Shown: positions 53,095 through 63,133, counted from the stretch's first letter. The stretch: 64,000 nt of DNA from Rhodospirillales bacterium (GCA_018662225.1 JABJGO010000082.1:24982-88981), one strand, 5' to 3'. Program-made: numbers and translations. The notes: generated by a model from the sequence alone, not told the origin.

Positions 53095-54306
53095 TTACAA
53101 CGTAACGCCAAGGTGTTCCGCCACGGCGAACACATCTTTGTCGCCACGACCACACAAATTCATAATGATCAGATGATCCTTGGGCAGATCAGGCGCAATT
53201 TTGGCCACATGAGCCAACGCGTGGGCTGGTTCCAGCGCCGGGATAATGCCCTCCAGTCTTGAGCACAGCTGAAACGCATCCAGCGCCTCCTTATCCGTGA
53301 CCGACACATAATTCACGCGCCCGGACTCGTGCAGCCATGAATGTTCAGGACCGATACCAGGATAATCCAGTCCCGCCGAGATAGAATGGCCGTCGTAAAT
53401 CTGGCCATCATCATCTTGCAGCAAAAACGTGCGGTTACCATGCAGAACACCCGGACGACCACCCGTCAGTGACGCACAATGCATGTCGGTATCCAGACCA
53501 TGCCCCGCCGCTTCCACACCGATGATGTCGACGGTTGGATCATCCAGAAACGGGTGGAACAGGCCCATGGCGTTTGATCCGCCACCGATGGCAGCCACCA
53601 GCGTATCGGGCAGGCGACTTTCGGCCTCGTCCATCTGTTCCTTGGCTTCGTCACCAATGACACACTGGAAATCCCGTACCATGGTGGGGTACGGGTGTGG
53701 CCCGGCCACGGTACCGATTAGATAATAGGTGTTTTCAACATTGGTCACCCAATCGCGGAGGGCTTCGTTCATGGCGTCTTTCAGGGTGCCGGTACCGCTG
53801 GTCACTGGCACAACTTTGGCCCCCAGCAATTTCATGCGGAACACGTTGGGTGCCTGACGTTCAATATCGGTGGCCCCCATATAGACCACGCACTCAAGAC
53901 CAAACAAGGCACAGACGGTGGCTGTTGCCACGCCGTGCTGGCCCGCGCCGGTTTCGGCAATAATGCGTTTCTTGCCCATACGGTTGGCCAACAGAATCTG
54001 GCCCATGGTGGAATTGATTTTGTGCGCACCGGTGTGGTTAAGCTCATCACGTTTGAAGTAAACCTTGGCGCCACCGAGATGCTCGGTCAGGCGCTGGGCA
54101 AAATATAGCGGGCTGGGACGCCCCACGTAATGCTTCAGGTAATAGGACAGCTCGTCCGTGAATTCAGGATCATCTTTGTATTTGGCGTAGGCTTTTTCCA
54201 GATCAAGGATAAGCGGCATCAGCGTTTCAGCCACGTACCGACCGCCAAAGATGCCAAAATGGCCGTCTTCGTCAGCGCCCGCGCGATAGGTGTTTAGGTT
54301 GGACAT
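53095..54306 (-). CDS. trpB: Tryptophan synthase beta subunit
   Basis: 403 residues. PLP-dependent: the Schiff-base Lys lies in [16 protein letters not shown], the [16 protein letters not shown] loop and the PLP phosphate loop GGGSNAMG. Condenses indole with serine to tryptophan. The stop lies 11 bases before the trpA start. 77 bases separate it from trpF on the same strand, with no clear terminator between. Confidence 0.97.
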   Translation of the reverse strand: MSNLNTYRAGADEDGHFGIFGGRYVAETLMPLILDLEKAYAKYKDDPEFTDELSYYLKHYVGRPSPLYFAQRLTEHLGGAKVYFKRDELNHTGAHKINSTMGQILLANRMGKKRIIAETGAGQHGVATATVCALFGLECVVYMGATDIERQAPNVFRMKLLGAKVVPVTSGTGTLKDAMNEALRDWVTNVENTYYLIGTVAGPHPYPTMVRDFQCVIGDEAKEQMDEAESRLPDTLVAAIGGGSNAMGLFHPFLDDPTVDIIGVEAAGHGLDTDMHCASLTGGRPGVLHGNRTFLLQDDDGQIYDGHSISAGLDYPGIGPEHSWLHESGRVNYVSVTDKEALDAFQLCSRLEGIIPALEPAHALAHVAKIAPDLPKDHLIIMNLCGRGDKDVFAVAEHLGVTL

Positions 54307-54383
54307 TTATGGTTCCCGGTTCGTCTAAATCTATTGAACGGTAATACCCTACAAAAGGGCCTGTTTACAGCAGAAATGAACCG

Positions 54384-55025
54384 CTACACTGACCGTACAG
54401 CATGAATAAACGACCGGATCAGGCCTTCATCCTTCACGCCTGGTGCTGATTCCACACCCGAAGACAGGTCCACCCCTCGTGCGCCGCTGATTTTCAGGGC
54501 TTCCGCCACATTGTCCAGGGTCAATCCACCGGCCAGCAACCAGGGTGTATCAATTTGGATATCCTGCATAAGCGTCCAGTCGAATGTTACGGCATTGCCG
54601 CCCGGACGATCAGCGCTCTTTGGTGGTTTGGCATCAAACAAAAAACGATCAACCACGTCCCGGTAGTCGTCGGCCACGGTGAGGTCAGCGGCCTCAGCCA
54701 CCGGCAATGCTTTCATCACCGGCAGGTTAAAGAGGCTGCGAATTTCGGCTGCACGCGCCGGGGTTTCCTTGCCGTGTAGCTGCAACAGATCAAGTGGCAC
54801 CTGGTCCAGAATTTCGGCAATTTCGGTGTTGCTGGCATCCACGATCAAGCCGGTCCGCACCACGTCACCTGCAATCTGGCTGGCCAGTTCACGAGCGGTC
54901 GCATTTGTCACAAACCGTGGCGAGCGCGGGAAAAACACGAACCCCACCAAATCCGCACCGGCCCGAACAGCAACATCTACGCTGCTGGATGTGGACAGGC
55001 CACAGATTTTGATTTCGGTGCTCAC
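54384..55025 (-). CDS. trpF: Phosphoribosylanthranilate isomerase
   Basis: 213 residues, TIM barrel. Catalytic Cys in EIKICGLS (5-12), Asp in FDWTLMQD, LLAGGLTLDNVAEAL, and the GVDLSSGVESAPGVKD phosphate site. GTG start overlapping pyrF by four bases (GTGA), hence coupling to pyrF. Third step of the anthranilate branch. Confidence 0.94.
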   Translation of the reverse strand: MSTEIKICGLSTSSSVDVAVRAGADLVGFVFFPRSPRFVTNATARELASQIAGDVVRTGLIVDASNTEIAEILDQVPLDLLQLHGKETPARAAEIRSLFNLPVMKALPVAEAADLTVADDYRDVVDRFLFDAKPPKSADRPGGNAVTFDWTLMQDIQIDTPWLLAGGLTLDNVAEALKISGARGVDLSSGVESAPGVKDEGLIRSFIHAVRSV

Positions 55026-55735
55026 GTCTCGCTCAGTTCAGCCGCAATTTTATCAGCAGCCTCCGCAGGATCGGCAGCACCCGTAATGGGACGACCAATG
55101 ACCAGATAATCCGCGCCTTTGTTTACCGCTTCGGATGGTGTCATAATTCGCTTCTGGTCGCCTGTGGCGGCCCACGTGGGGCGAATGCCGGGGACCAGTA
55201 GCTTGAAGTCGGGACCGCAGGCATCACGTAAGGCGGTGATCTCCATGGCTGAGCATACAACGCCATCAATGCCGTTGGCCTGGGCCAGTTTCGCCAATCG
55301 GATCACCTGTTCAGTCGTATCACCATTGACGCCTGTTGCCCGCAGGTCTTCGTCGTCCATGGACGTGAGTACCGTAACGGCAAGAACCAATGGCCGGTCG
55401 TCACCAGCCTCGAGCGCGGCTGAGGCGGCTGCCTGCATCATGGCAGGGCCACCAGTGGCATGAACATTGACGATGGCCGGTTTCAGCGGCAACGACGCGC
55501 GCAACGCACCAGCCACCGTATTGGGGATGTCATGCCATTTGAGATCAATAAAGACCGGCATACCCACCTGGGATACCCGGCGCACACCGTCCGGGCCGTT
55601 TGCGGTGAAGAATTCTTTGCCCACTTTGGCACCGCCAACTTTGCCCACCAGGCTACTGGCCATGGATACGGCGCGATCAGTATCAGTGGTATCCAGCGCA
55701 ACGAAAATGCGGTCTGTAGGGTTTGTAGGCTTCAT
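55022..55735 (-). CDS. pyrF: Orotidine 5'-phosphate decarboxylase
   Basis: 237 residues from the ATG at 55735 (a TTG one codon earlier is possible). Catalytic FIDLKWHDIPNTV and FVALDTTD motifs at the start, NVHATGG, and VPGIRP with the C-terminal RPIT loop (IGRPITGAADP). Makes UMP from OMP. First of the pyrF-trpF pair that leads to trpB-trpA; this order is usual here. Confidence 0.96.
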   Translation of the reverse strand: MKPTNPTDRIFVALDTTDTDRAVSMASSLVGKVGGAKVGKEFFTANGPDGVRRVSQVGMPVFIDLKWHDIPNTVAGALRASLPLKPAIVNVHATGGPAMMQAAASAALEAGDDRPLVLAVTVLTSMDDEDLRATGVNGDTTEQVIRLAKLAQANGIDGVVCSAMEITALRDACGPDFKLLVPGIRPTWAATGDQKRIMTPSEAVNKGADYLVIGRPITGAADPAEAADKIAAELSET

Positions 55736-55773
55736 CAAACAAATTCCAAAATGTGGCGCGCCACCTTATAGCC

Positions 55774-56712
55774 TCATGCCCGCTCAAAGGCCAGTTTTGC
55801 GGCGGCTAAATCTTCAATGGCCGTTCCGGCAGACTTGAACAGAGTGATTTCATCATCCGACCCCCGACCGGCAATTGTACCGCCGCATAGCTCAAACAGA
55901 TCAGCTTGAATATGCTCAGGCTCCAACGCCCCCGATGCCACGGCCTGAACAATATCGCCGCCTTCGTTCAGAGCGCCTTCGCGGGTATCCACGAACACCC
56001 GTGCCCGGCGCATGCATTCGTCATCCGTTTCGCGCATATCAGGCTTGAACGCACCAACCAGATCCACATGCTGGCCCGGTGATAACCATTCACCCAACAC
56101 AAGCGGCTCCGTGGACAGCGTGGCACAGGAAACAATATCAGCGGACCGCACGGCAGATTCCAGATCATCCACAATCGTTACTGTATCGAAGCTGTCATCA
56201 TCAAGCGATGTGGCCAGTTTTTCGGCATTGGCCCGGTTACGTCCCCAGATGGCCACATTCTTAATCGGGCGTGCCGCCGCATGGGCGCGGATCAGGTTGG
56301 GGGCCATGACGCCTGTGCCAACCATCAGCAAGGATTTGGCATCTTCACGGGCGAGAAAACGCGCGGCCAGTGACGAAGCCGCCGCCGTGCGCCTGCCGGT
56401 TAGCTCGCCGCCATCAATAATGGCTAATGCCTCACCCGTTACCGCGCTGGACAGCAGGTAGTTCGCCATAACACTGGGCAGGCCCCGGTCCAGATTGCCG
56501 GGTGTCACCGTGACCAGTTTGATGCCCAGATATCCGCCGTCTTCCCAGGCCGGCATGATCAGCAGCGTGGCATCGTCTTCGCCTTTCTTGGGCATGTTGT
56601 GATGATGTCTGAGCGGTAATTCGGCCCCGTTTTTAAATTGGGCCGCAATGGCATCCATCAGGTCCGGGAACGGCAATAGCCGCCGGGTGTCTTCTGCATC
56701 AATGATACGCAC
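55774..56712 (-). CDS. Ornithine cyclodeaminase / mu-crystallin family protein
   Basis: 312 residues from a GTG at 56712 with GGGGAA nine bases upstream; a TTG 16 codons earlier is weaker. Family features: the N-terminal RLLPFPDLMDAI, LTGRRTAAASSLAARFLAR and the dinucleotide loop LLMVGTGVMAPNL, then LVGAFKPDMRE and the D in GDIVQ. Members act as ornithine cyclodeaminases, delta-1-pyrroline-2-carboxylate reductases or alanine dehydrogenases, so the reaction cannot be named. Between lapA-like and pyrF genes. Confidence 0.85.
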   Translation of the reverse strand: MRIIDAEDTRRLLPFPDLMDAIAAQFKNGAELPLRHHHNMPKKGEDDATLLIMPAWEDGGYLGIKLVTVTPGNLDRGLPSVMANYLLSSAVTGEALAIIDGGELTGRRTAAASSLAARFLAREDAKSLLMVGTGVMAPNLIRAHAAARPIKNVAIWGRNRANAEKLATSLDDDSFDTVTIVDDLESAVRSADIVSCATLSTEPLVLGEWLSPGQHVDLVGAFKPDMRETDDECMRRARVFVDTREGALNEGGDIVQAVASGALEPEHIQADLFELCGGTIAGRGSDDEITLFKSAGTAIEDLAAAKLAFERA

Positions 56713-56766
56713 GGCTAATTCTTCCCCTAAATCTTCCTGGGTCTTCCCGAGTGCTGGCAAACTGGC

Positions 56767-57177
56767 CTAGTGATTTGCGGGCGGTGGCAATCCGGGTGTG
56801 TTTCTGGGTGCGGCGGCAAGGACGTTCGTGTCTCGCGTTTCACCTAGAGCCGCCGCCCTGTGCTCTTCACCAGATCGCACGTCGGCTTCAAGTTTTGAGA
56901 CCTGGTCTTTCAGATTCTTGATCTCATTATCCGCGCGCCTGGCCTCACGGGCCTTTGCCCGTGCTGCTTTCCGTGCAGCACCACCCGAAACCCAGGTGGC
57001 AACCCCGCCCCACATCACGCCAATCACCAGCGCCGCAAACAGCAGCACAAACAACGGAATTTCAATGGCAAAAGGAAGCGGCCACAAATCAACCGAAACA
57101 ACGTCCCGATTAGACACAGCAAAAATGATAAGCGCCACGGCCAGCGGGAACAGAATTATCCAGGACAGGTTTCTCAC
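56767..57177 (-). CDS. LapA-domain membrane protein
   Basis: 136 residues. Two helices (about 5-20 and 40-62) around the LapA signature FAVSNRDVVSVDLWPLPF, then a charged coiled coil (ARAKAREARRADNEIKNLKDQVSKLEADV, about 68-105, cited as NEIKNLKDQVSKLEADV) in the cytoplasm and a Pro-rich end. GTG start. In other bacteria LapA works with LapB in lipopolysaccharide assembly. Between ihfB and the cyclodeaminase-like gene, typical alphaproteobacterial place. Confidence 0.85.
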   Translation of the reverse strand: MRNLSWIILFPLAVALIIFAVSNRDVVSVDLWPLPFAIEIPLFVLLFAALVIGVMWGGVATWVSGGAARKAARAKAREARRADNEIKNLKDQVSKLEADVRSGEEHRAAALGETRDTNVLAAAPRNTPGLPPPANH

Positions 57178-57213
57178 AGCAGTAAAATTCCACTAAACGC
57201 ACATAACGGCGTG

Positions 57214-57492
57214 TTAGCTGTTCAGCTTGTCACGCAGCTGTTTGCCCGTTTTGAAATAAGGGATGAATTTCTCGGAAACTTCGACCGCATCACCCGTACG
57301 CGGGTTGCGGCCTACACGCGCGCCGCGTTGTTTCACGGAAAATGCACCAAATCCGCGCAGCTCGACCCGGTCGCCATTGGCAAGGGCATCGGTGATTTCG
57401 TCAAATATCGTCGTTACAATACGTTCAATATCACGCTGATACAGATGTGGATTTGCCGCGGCCAAACGGGCGATCAATTCAGACTTCGTCAT
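57214..57492 (-). CDS. ihfB: Integration host factor subunit beta
   Basis: 92 residues from the ATG at 57492, where GAGAGGGG precedes it; a GTG directly before is possible. DNA-bending protein with [26 protein letters not shown], cited as [10 protein letters not shown] and RVGRNPRTG, the beta-ribbon arm including the intercalating Pro. Pairs with IhfA encoded elsewhere. Its place between sppA and lapA is conserved. Confidence 0.96.
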   Translation of the reverse strand: MTKSELIARLAAANPHLYQRDIERIVTTIFDEITDALANGDRVELRGFGAFSVKQRGARVGRNPRTGDAVEVSEKFIPYFKTGKQLRDKLNS

Positions 57493-57598
57493 CACATTAC
57501 CCCTCTCATCGCCCCCAGCTTAAGGCCCGGATGAGATTTACTCCCTGTGTTAATGGGTGTGCCGGTTAAAACTTTCGACGCCCCAAGTCACTTTTGTC

Positions 57599-58525
57599 TC
57601 ACATATTCAATTGAGGGTGCCAGAGTGCGAGTACACCGTCAAGGTTAAGTCTTTCAGAAAAAAGCGTTTTTCCAAGTGAGCCCGAAATCAGATCAAAAAT
57701 TGGCGACTCCTCAATACCGGGTGTCACATTGATAATTGGCAACTCTTTGCTGATCTCAGCTTCTGTATCCAGCCATTCTCGCGCCTCGGTCATACCGCCG
57801 ATTGAATCCACCAATCCGGCGACCAGCGCCTGCCTGCCGGTGAACACACGACCGTCTGCGTGAACGCGCATGGCGTCCTTCGTCATACCGCGACGCTCGG
57901 CCACAATGCCTAAGAAAATGTCATACATGTCATCAATAACACCAGCGATCATCAAGCGCGATTCAGGTGTAAATTCTTCTACCGGATTGGGTTGCGCCTT
58001 CATGGCGGCGCTTTTCACTGTAACGGGTTCAATGCCAATCTTATCCAACAACTTCATGATATTAGCCGATTGCAGGATAACCCCGATTGAACCGGTTAAG
58101 GAGCCTTCCCGCACAAAAATATGCCGGCTGCCCAACGCCGCCATATAAGCCGCAGACGTGCCCATATTGCCAATAACGGCAACCACGGGTTTTATCGCTG
58201 AAACAGACCGCAACCCTTCATACAGGTTTTCGCCACCAACGAAGGTGCCGCCGGGGCTGTTGATCCGCACAATCAGAGCGCGGGCATCATCATCGTCCAG
58301 AATATCACGCAAAAGATCATTGCGATCAGGGTCATCCAGAATGACATCTGTAATATCAAGAACAGCAATATGGGGTTTTTCAGGCACCAGGTCAGGTGCA
58401 ATTCCGCTGCCTTTGACGATCAAGGCGATGCTGGCAGCCGCGGCAAAAATACCGATAACCCGCCACACATTCAGGCTACGCTTCAGCCTGCGACGATCAA
58501 TAATGCGGTCAATATCAGCTGCCAT
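57599..58525 (-). CDS. sppA: Signal peptide peptidase SppA (short form)
   Basis: 308 residues from the ATG at 58525. One membrane helix (about 22-38), then a single crotonase-like protease domain. Nucleophile Ser124 in GNMGTSAAYMAA and the general base probably Lys176 in VKSAAMKAQPN; VRINSPGGTFVGGEN forms the oxyanion region. Degrades leftover signal peptides in the membrane. 45 bases after the rpsA terminator. Confidence 0.93.
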   Translation of the reverse strand: MAADIDRIIDRRRLKRSLNVWRVIGIFAAAASIALIVKGSGIAPDLVPEKPHIAVLDITDVILDDPDRNDLLRDILDDDDARALIVRINSPGGTFVGGENLYEGLRSVSAIKPVVAVIGNMGTSAAYMAALGSRHIFVREGSLTGSIGVILQSANIMKLLDKIGIEPVTVKSAAMKAQPNPVEEFTPESRLMIAGVIDDMYDIFLGIVAERRGMTKDAMRVHADGRVFTGRQALVAGLVDSIGGMTEAREWLDTEAEISKELPIINVTPGIEESPIFDLISGSLGKTLFSERLNLDGVLALWHPQLNM

Positions 58526-58569
58526 GGTCAAAAATCACTTTTTATCAGGGCCTTATGCTGGAAATAATA

Positions 58570-58601
58570 ATGCGGTGCGCCGACATTTCAGCGCACCGCA
58601 T
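58570..58601 (-). terminator. Terminator of rpsA
   Basis: Perfect 11-base-pair stem (atgcggtgcgc / gcgcaccgcat) with a ten-base loop, 11 bases after the rpsA stop; on the minus strand the stem is followed by an AT-rich tattattattt stretch. Confidence 0.8.
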
Positions 58602-58612
58602 CATCAATAGGC

Positions 58613-60433
58613 TCAGGACTCTTTGGACTCTTCGTCCGCAGAGGCTTCTTCTTCAGCGACCACTTCTTCAGCAGCTTCTTCAACTACTTCTTCGGCAGGC
58701 GCTTCTTCAGCTTCTTCTACATCATCGCCAACAGCATCCTGTTTCTGCTTCAAGGCAGCACCCAGAATGTCGCCCAGGCTTGCGCCTGAATCGGACGAGC
58801 CGTATTCGGCCATTGCTTTCTTCTCATCTTCAACCTCAAGGGCCTTGATAGAAAGTGTCAGCTTACGGGTCTTTGCATCGACCTGCGTTACCTTGGCATC
58901 GACTTTTTCGCCAGCGGCAAAACGATCAGGACGTTGTTCTGAACGTTCACGTGACAGATCGCCTTTGCGGATAAAGCCGATAAGATCGCCATTGACCTTA
59001 ACTTCGATACCGCCCGTGGTGATCTGGGTGATTTCACAGGTAACAACTTCGCCCTTCTTAACACCGGACAATGCGGCACCGACAGTATCTTCGCCGAGCT
59101 GCTTGATGCCGAGGCTAATGCGTTCTTTTTCAACATCAACGTCGAGGACTTTGGCTTTAACCATGTCACCTTTGGTGAAGTCATTGATGGCTTCTTCGCC
59201 CGTGGCCGACCATGACAGGTCAGACAGGTGAACCATGCCGTCGATATCGCCGCTCAAACCAATGAACAGACCAAACTCGGTGATGTTCTTGATTTCGCCT
59301 TCAACTTCGGTGCCGGTTGGGTGCGTAGCAAGGAAGCTATCCCAAGGATTGTCAGAGCACTGTTTCAGACCAAGGCTGATACGACGTTTTTCCGGATCAA
59401 CATCCAGAACCATAACTTCGATTTCCTGGCTGGTAGAAACGATTTTGCCAGGGTGCACGTTTTTCTTGGTCCAGCTCATTTCTGAAACGTGGACAAGACC
59501 TTCAACACCGGGCTCCAGCTCAACAAACGCACCGTAATCGGTGATGTTGGTAACGCGGCCTTCGAACTTGGCACCCACAGGGTATTTGGCACCAACGCCA
59601 TCCCATGGGTCAGCTTCCAGCTGTTTCATACCAAGCGAAATACGCTGGGTCTCAGCATTGAAGCGGATAACCTGAACTTTGATGGTTTCACCAATTTGCA
59701 GGGCTTCAGACGGGTGGTTGATACGACGCCATGCAATATCGGTAACATGCAGCAGGCCATCAACACCGCCCAGATCAACAAACGCACCGTAATCGGTGAT
59801 GTTCTTGACCATGCCTTCCAGAACCTGACCTTCGGTCAGGTTGGAGATCAGTTCGGAACGGGCTTCTGAACGGGTTTCTTCCAGAACCGCACGACGCGAT
59901 ACAACGATGTTGTTGCGCTGTGCATCCATTTTCAGGATCTGGAATGGCTGAGGATTGCCCATCAATGGGGTAACGTCACGAACCGGGCGGATATCAACCT
60001 GTGATCCAGGCAGGAATGCAACCGCACCAGCCAGATCAACAATGAAGCCGCCTTTGACACGCCCAAAGATCGTACCAGTAACGCGTTCGCCATCGTTGTA
60101 GGATTTTTCCAACTCGAACCATGCTTCTTCGCGGCGGGCGCGTTCACGGCTCAGCTTGATCAGACCTTCCCGGTCTTCGTAGCGTTCGATGTAAATGTCG
60201 ACGCTGTCGCCCACATTCAATTCAACATCAACGCCGAATTCTTTGAGGGGTACGCGGCCTTCAGATTTCATGCCCACGTCGACGGTGGCAGCATCGCTAT
60301 CAAGCGCAATAACTGTACCGGTGACAACGCGGCCTTCGAGGCCATCGCCGAAGGATTCGTCGAGAAGATCAGCAAAATTTTCGGTAATTACGGGTTCCGC
60401 ATCTTGAATTGCGGACTGTTTGGCAGCAGCCAT
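58613..60433 (-). CDS. rpsA: 30S ribosomal protein S1
   Basis: 606 residues: six S1 (OB-fold) repeats, beginning near residues 33, 117, 204, 289, 376 and 463, with typical ends such as DYGAFVDLGGVDGLLHVTD and DYGAFVELEPGVEGLVHVSEM. The tail beyond about 535 is a Glu/Ala-rich disordered acidic extension (EEAPAEEVVEEAAEEV). AAGGA precedes the ATG by ten bases. S1 recruits mRNA to the 30S subunit. It follows cmk, as in most bacteria. Confidence 0.97.
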   Translation of the reverse strand: MAAAKQSAIQDAEPVITENFADLLDESFGDGLEGRVVTGTVIALDSDAATVDVGMKSEGRVPLKEFGVDVELNVGDSVDIYIERYEDREGLIKLSRERARREEAWFELEKSYNDGERVTGTIFGRVKGGFIVDLAGAVAFLPGSQVDIRPVRDVTPLMGNPQPFQILKMDAQRNNIVVSRRAVLEETRSEARSELISNLTEGQVLEGMVKNITDYGAFVDLGGVDGLLHVTDIAWRRINHPSEALQIGETIKVQVIRFNAETQRISLGMKQLEADPWDGVGAKYPVGAKFEGRVTNITDYGAFVELEPGVEGLVHVSEMSWTKKNVHPGKIVSTSQEIEVMVLDVDPEKRRISLGLKQCSDNPWDSFLATHPTGTEVEGEIKNITEFGLFIGLSGDIDGMVHLSDLSWSATGEEAINDFTKGDMVKAKVLDVDVEKERISLGIKQLGEDTVGAALSGVKKGEVVTCEITQITTGGIEVKVNGDLIGFIRKGDLSRERSEQRPDRFAAGEKVDAKVTQVDAKTRKLTLSIKALEVEDEKKAMAEYGSSDSGASLGDILGAALKQKQDAVGDDVEEAEEAPAEEVVEEAAEEVVAEEEASADEESKES

Positions 60434-60532
60434 AGTGGTAGTCCTTTTCTATTATCATTTCTGGCCGACCGGTTGGTTCCGGCGGTCTTAGGTTAAAATA
60501 TAGGTGTCTCGGTATTTTCCGAGTTACCCGGT

Positions 60533-61168
60533 TTATGTTTTAGAGTCTATGTATTCCAAGACTTTAGCGAACACTTCACCTGCATCCAGATTACCGGTAT
60601 CCAATACATAAGCATCAGATGCTGCAGCTGTGGGTGAGGCCTCTCGACCTTCGTCCCGTTCATCCCGAGCCTTCATATCCTCGAAAACGCGGGCATATAT
60701 AGCTTCAAGCCCCCGATTCTGCAACTCATTTAAACGTCTTTCGGCGCGAACCTCTGTCGAGGCCGTGATGAATAATTTCACCGCCGCATCCGGGCACACC
60801 ACCGTACCGATGTCCCGGCCGTCCAAGACTGCCCCTTTGGCACCGTCCGGCGGTGCATTGGCGAAGTCGCGCTGGAATGCCAGCAACTGCGCCCGAACGC
60901 CTGGAAAAGCCGATACACAGGATGCCGCATTCCCGGTTTCATCGCGGCGTAACATGGCGATGTCGGTCATATCGCTGGCTTGCAATCCGGCGGCAATCTC
61001 TGTTGCCGCGTGTTCATCATCCAGGCTGATCCCGGCCTGGATGACTTTCAAGCCAACAGCGCGGTACAGTAACCCTGTATCCAGCTTGGCGAAGCCAAAG
61101 TGGTCGGCCAGTCGCGCAGCCAACGTTCCCTTACCGGCACCAGCCGGGCCATCAATAGCGATAATCAT
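60533..61168 (-). CDS. cmk: Cytidylate kinase
   Basis: 211 residues. P-loop IAIDGPAGAGKGTLA (3-17), then LDTGLLYRAVGLK, the GRDIGTVVCPDAAVK region (DGRDIGTV) and KARDERDEGREA lid Arg residues. Makes CDP from CMP. It starts in a four-base overlap with the end of aroA. Confidence 0.96.
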   Translation of the reverse strand: MIIAIDGPAGAGKGTLAARLADHFGFAKLDTGLLYRAVGLKVIQAGISLDDEHAATEIAAGLQASDMTDIAMLRRDETGNAASCVSAFPGVRAQLLAFQRDFANAPPDGAKGAVLDGRDIGTVVCPDAAVKLFITASTEVRAERRLNELQNRGLEAIYARVFEDMKARDERDEGREASPTAAASDAYVLDTGNLDAGEVFAKVLEYIDSKT

Positions 61169-62490
61169 TTGATCTCTGCTCCAAGGTCGTTCATCAGATC
61201 GGCAAAGCCGGGAAAGCTGGTATCCATGGGACTGGCGTCATCAACTGTGATCGGTTGGTCGCTGGCCATACCCAGAATCAGAAACGACATGGCAATGCGG
61301 TGATCCAGTTCTGCCGCTACCATATTGCCACCTTTCGGCGGACTCCCCGTTCCGTGCACCGTCATCCAGTCTTCACCTTCTTCCAACTGGACGCCTGCGG
61401 CGATGAGGCCGCGCGCCACAACGCCCAGGCGGTCGCTTTCCTTGACCCGCAGCTCGCCAATGCCGTCCATACGGGTGCTGCCGGATGCACACGCCGCCGC
61501 CATGGCCAGGACCGGGTATTCATCAATCATGGATGGTGCCCGTTCCGGCGGCACCACAACGCCCGTTAGATTAGACGATTTTACCACGATGTCGGCGACG
61601 GGCTCGCCCGCTTCTTCACATTCATTGACGAATTGGATATCGCCACCCATCTCAATCAGCGTGTCCAAAATACCGGTGCGCAGCGGGTTCATGCCCACAC
61701 CGCTGATCGTGATATGGGAGCCGGGGGTGATGAGCGCCGCTACAACCGGGAAGGCCGCGGAAGAAATGTCGCTGGGCACAATGACCGCTTGCCCGGTGAG
61801 TTCGGGATACCCAGTCACCGATATGCGGCGGCCGCCATCATTCATGACCTCAGTTTCCACGGTAGCGCCGAAATGCTGCAACATGCGTTCCGAATGATCC
61901 CTCGTGGCGTGCGATTCAATGACGGTGGTAATGCCGGCTGTGTTCAAGCCGGCAAACAGAACGGCAGACTTCACTTGGGCTGACGCTACCGGCAATGTGT
62001 ATTCAATAGGCATAAGCTGATCGCTACCCTTAACCGTCATGGGCATGCGTCCGCCGTCCTCGGTAACAAAGGACGCGCCCATTTGTTCAAGCGGTACCGT
62101 CACGCGGGCCATGGGGCGGCTATTCAACGAGGCATCACCACTGAATTTTGTCGAGAATGGATGCGCTGCCATTAAGCCGGTCATCAAGCGCGCCGCGGTA
62201 CCGGAATTTCCCATATCCAGCGTTTCAGTTGGCTCAGACAGGCCACCGACCCCACGACCATACACCCGCCAGACCCCGCCTGATTCAGATGGGCGTTCAA
62301 TCTGTGCCCCCATTTGTTCCATGGCGGCAGCGGTACACAGCACATCTTCGCCTTCAAGAAGGCCGTGAATGGTTGTCTCGCCAACCGCGATCCCGCCCAA
62401 CATGAGGGCACGATGAGAAATGGACTTGTCGCCAGGGACGACAATTCGCCCTTTCAGATTTTTGCACTTGTGTGACGCGATGGCAGACAC
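61165..62490 (-). CDS. aroA: 3-phosphoshikimate 1-carboxyvinyltransferase (EPSP synthase)
   Basis: 441 residues. PEP and shikimate-3-phosphate motifs: VPGDKSISHRALMLGGIA, LDMGNSGTAARLMTGL, LPVASAQVKSAVLFAGL, and the late LRVKESDRL. In the class marker after the first site, GNSGTAAR is the glyphosate-sensitive-type region with Gly-Asn-Ser-Gly-Thr. GTG start with AGGA upstream. Promoter expected in the 268-base gap before the FYDLN-acid gene. Confidence 0.96.
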   Translation of the reverse strand: MSAIASHKCKNLKGRIVVPGDKSISHRALMLGGIAVGETTIHGLLEGEDVLCTAAAMEQMGAQIERPSESGGVWRVYGRGVGGLSEPTETLDMGNSGTAARLMTGLMAAHPFSTKFSGDASLNSRPMARVTVPLEQMGASFVTEDGGRMPMTVKGSDQLMPIEYTLPVASAQVKSAVLFAGLNTAGITTVIESHATRDHSERMLQHFGATVETEVMNDGGRRISVTGYPELTGQAVIVPSDISSAAFPVVAALITPGSHITISGVGMNPLRTGILDTLIEMGGDIQFVNECEEAGEPVADIVVKSSNLTGVVVPPERAPSMIDEYPVLAMAAACASGSTRMDGIGELRVKESDRLGVVARGLIAAGVQLEEGEDWMTVHGTGSPPKGGNMVAAELDHRIAMSFLILGMASDQPITVDDASPMDTSFPGFADLMNDLGAEIK

Positions 62491-62665
62491 TGTTTTAAAT
62501 CCTGTAAAATTTAAATCTTGGCAAATATAAAACTTGGCAAAAATTCATCTAAACGCATGGCTTAATACAACAAAGCCATCGGTGTTGGTAGCACTCTATA
62601 TGGCATTCCAGCCTGAAACTACGCGAACCTGATACAATTAATTGCATCAAAAAATATATTAAGTT

Positions 62666-62694
62666 TTGACAGGTATCGTTGAAATAGCTATTGG
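62666..62694 (+). promoter_or_regulatory. Promoter candidate for the FYDLN-acid gene
   Basis: TTGACA at 62666-62671 and TATTGG at 62689-62694 at 17-base spacing, 64 bases before the start. The -35 box is perfect; the -10 box matches poorly. The rest of the 62491-62758 gap is AT-rich with one small stem (62557-62579) and no gene seen. Confidence 0.35.
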
Positions 62695-62758
62695 CAACGG
62701 CTCTTACCATGTGTATGACACACGGCATCAAATTTTTTAACCCTCGGAGTATCATCAA

Positions 62759-63133
62759 TTGGCAAAACCTGAGTGGGGTACCAAGCGTTTGTGTCCAAGT
62801 TGCGGCATCCGCTTTTACGACATGAAAAACAATCCGATTAATTGTCCCGGTTGCGAGGAACTCGTGCCGATAGAAACAGTCGTTCGCTCGCGCCGTTCTG
62901 CACCAGCAGCAAAACCCGCAGCAAAACCTGCCCCTGTTGTAGCCGAAGAGAAGACAGAAACGGACGCTGAGGACGACGTAATCGCTATTGTTGACGTCGC
63001 CGTGGACGCCGATGTAGACGAGGACAACGATGACGATGAAAGCCTGATTGAGGATACATCTGATCTGGCGGAAAACGAAGAAGTGTCCGAAATTGCCGAG
63101 CACATGGAAACAGACGTGACCGTTGAGTCCTGA
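62759..63133 (+). CDS. TIGR02300-family FYDLN acid domain protein
   Basis: 124 residues. N-terminal zinc-ribbon (Cys12, Cys15, Cys29, Cys32: CPSCGIRFYDMKNNP, NCPGCEE), here FYDMK in place of FYDLN, and a very acidic C-terminal half of Asp/Glu/Val. Starts with TTG, preceded by GGAG nine bases upstream. The family is found in alphaproteobacteria next to aroA and a tRNA-Ala; its function is unknown. The four Cys suggest zinc binding. Confidence 0.9.
   Translation: MAKPEWGTKRLCPSCGIRFYDMKNNPINCPGCEELVPIETVVRSRRSAPAAKPAAKPAPVVAEEKTETDAEDDVIAIVDVAVDADVDEDNDDDESLIEDTSDLAENEEVSEIAEHMETDVTVES

Noticed and set aside
60508..60523. A small hairpin (ctcgg / ccgag) between cmk and rpsA as a terminator
   Set aside because: Only five base pairs and no T-run on the minus strand, so it cannot be supported.
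62549..63103. A 184-codon minus-strand frame opposite the FYDLN-acid gene
   Set aside because: Covers the zinc-ribbon gene and the AT-rich gap; its sequence is Cys/Phe/Val-rich and mirrors the acidic repeat of the real gene.
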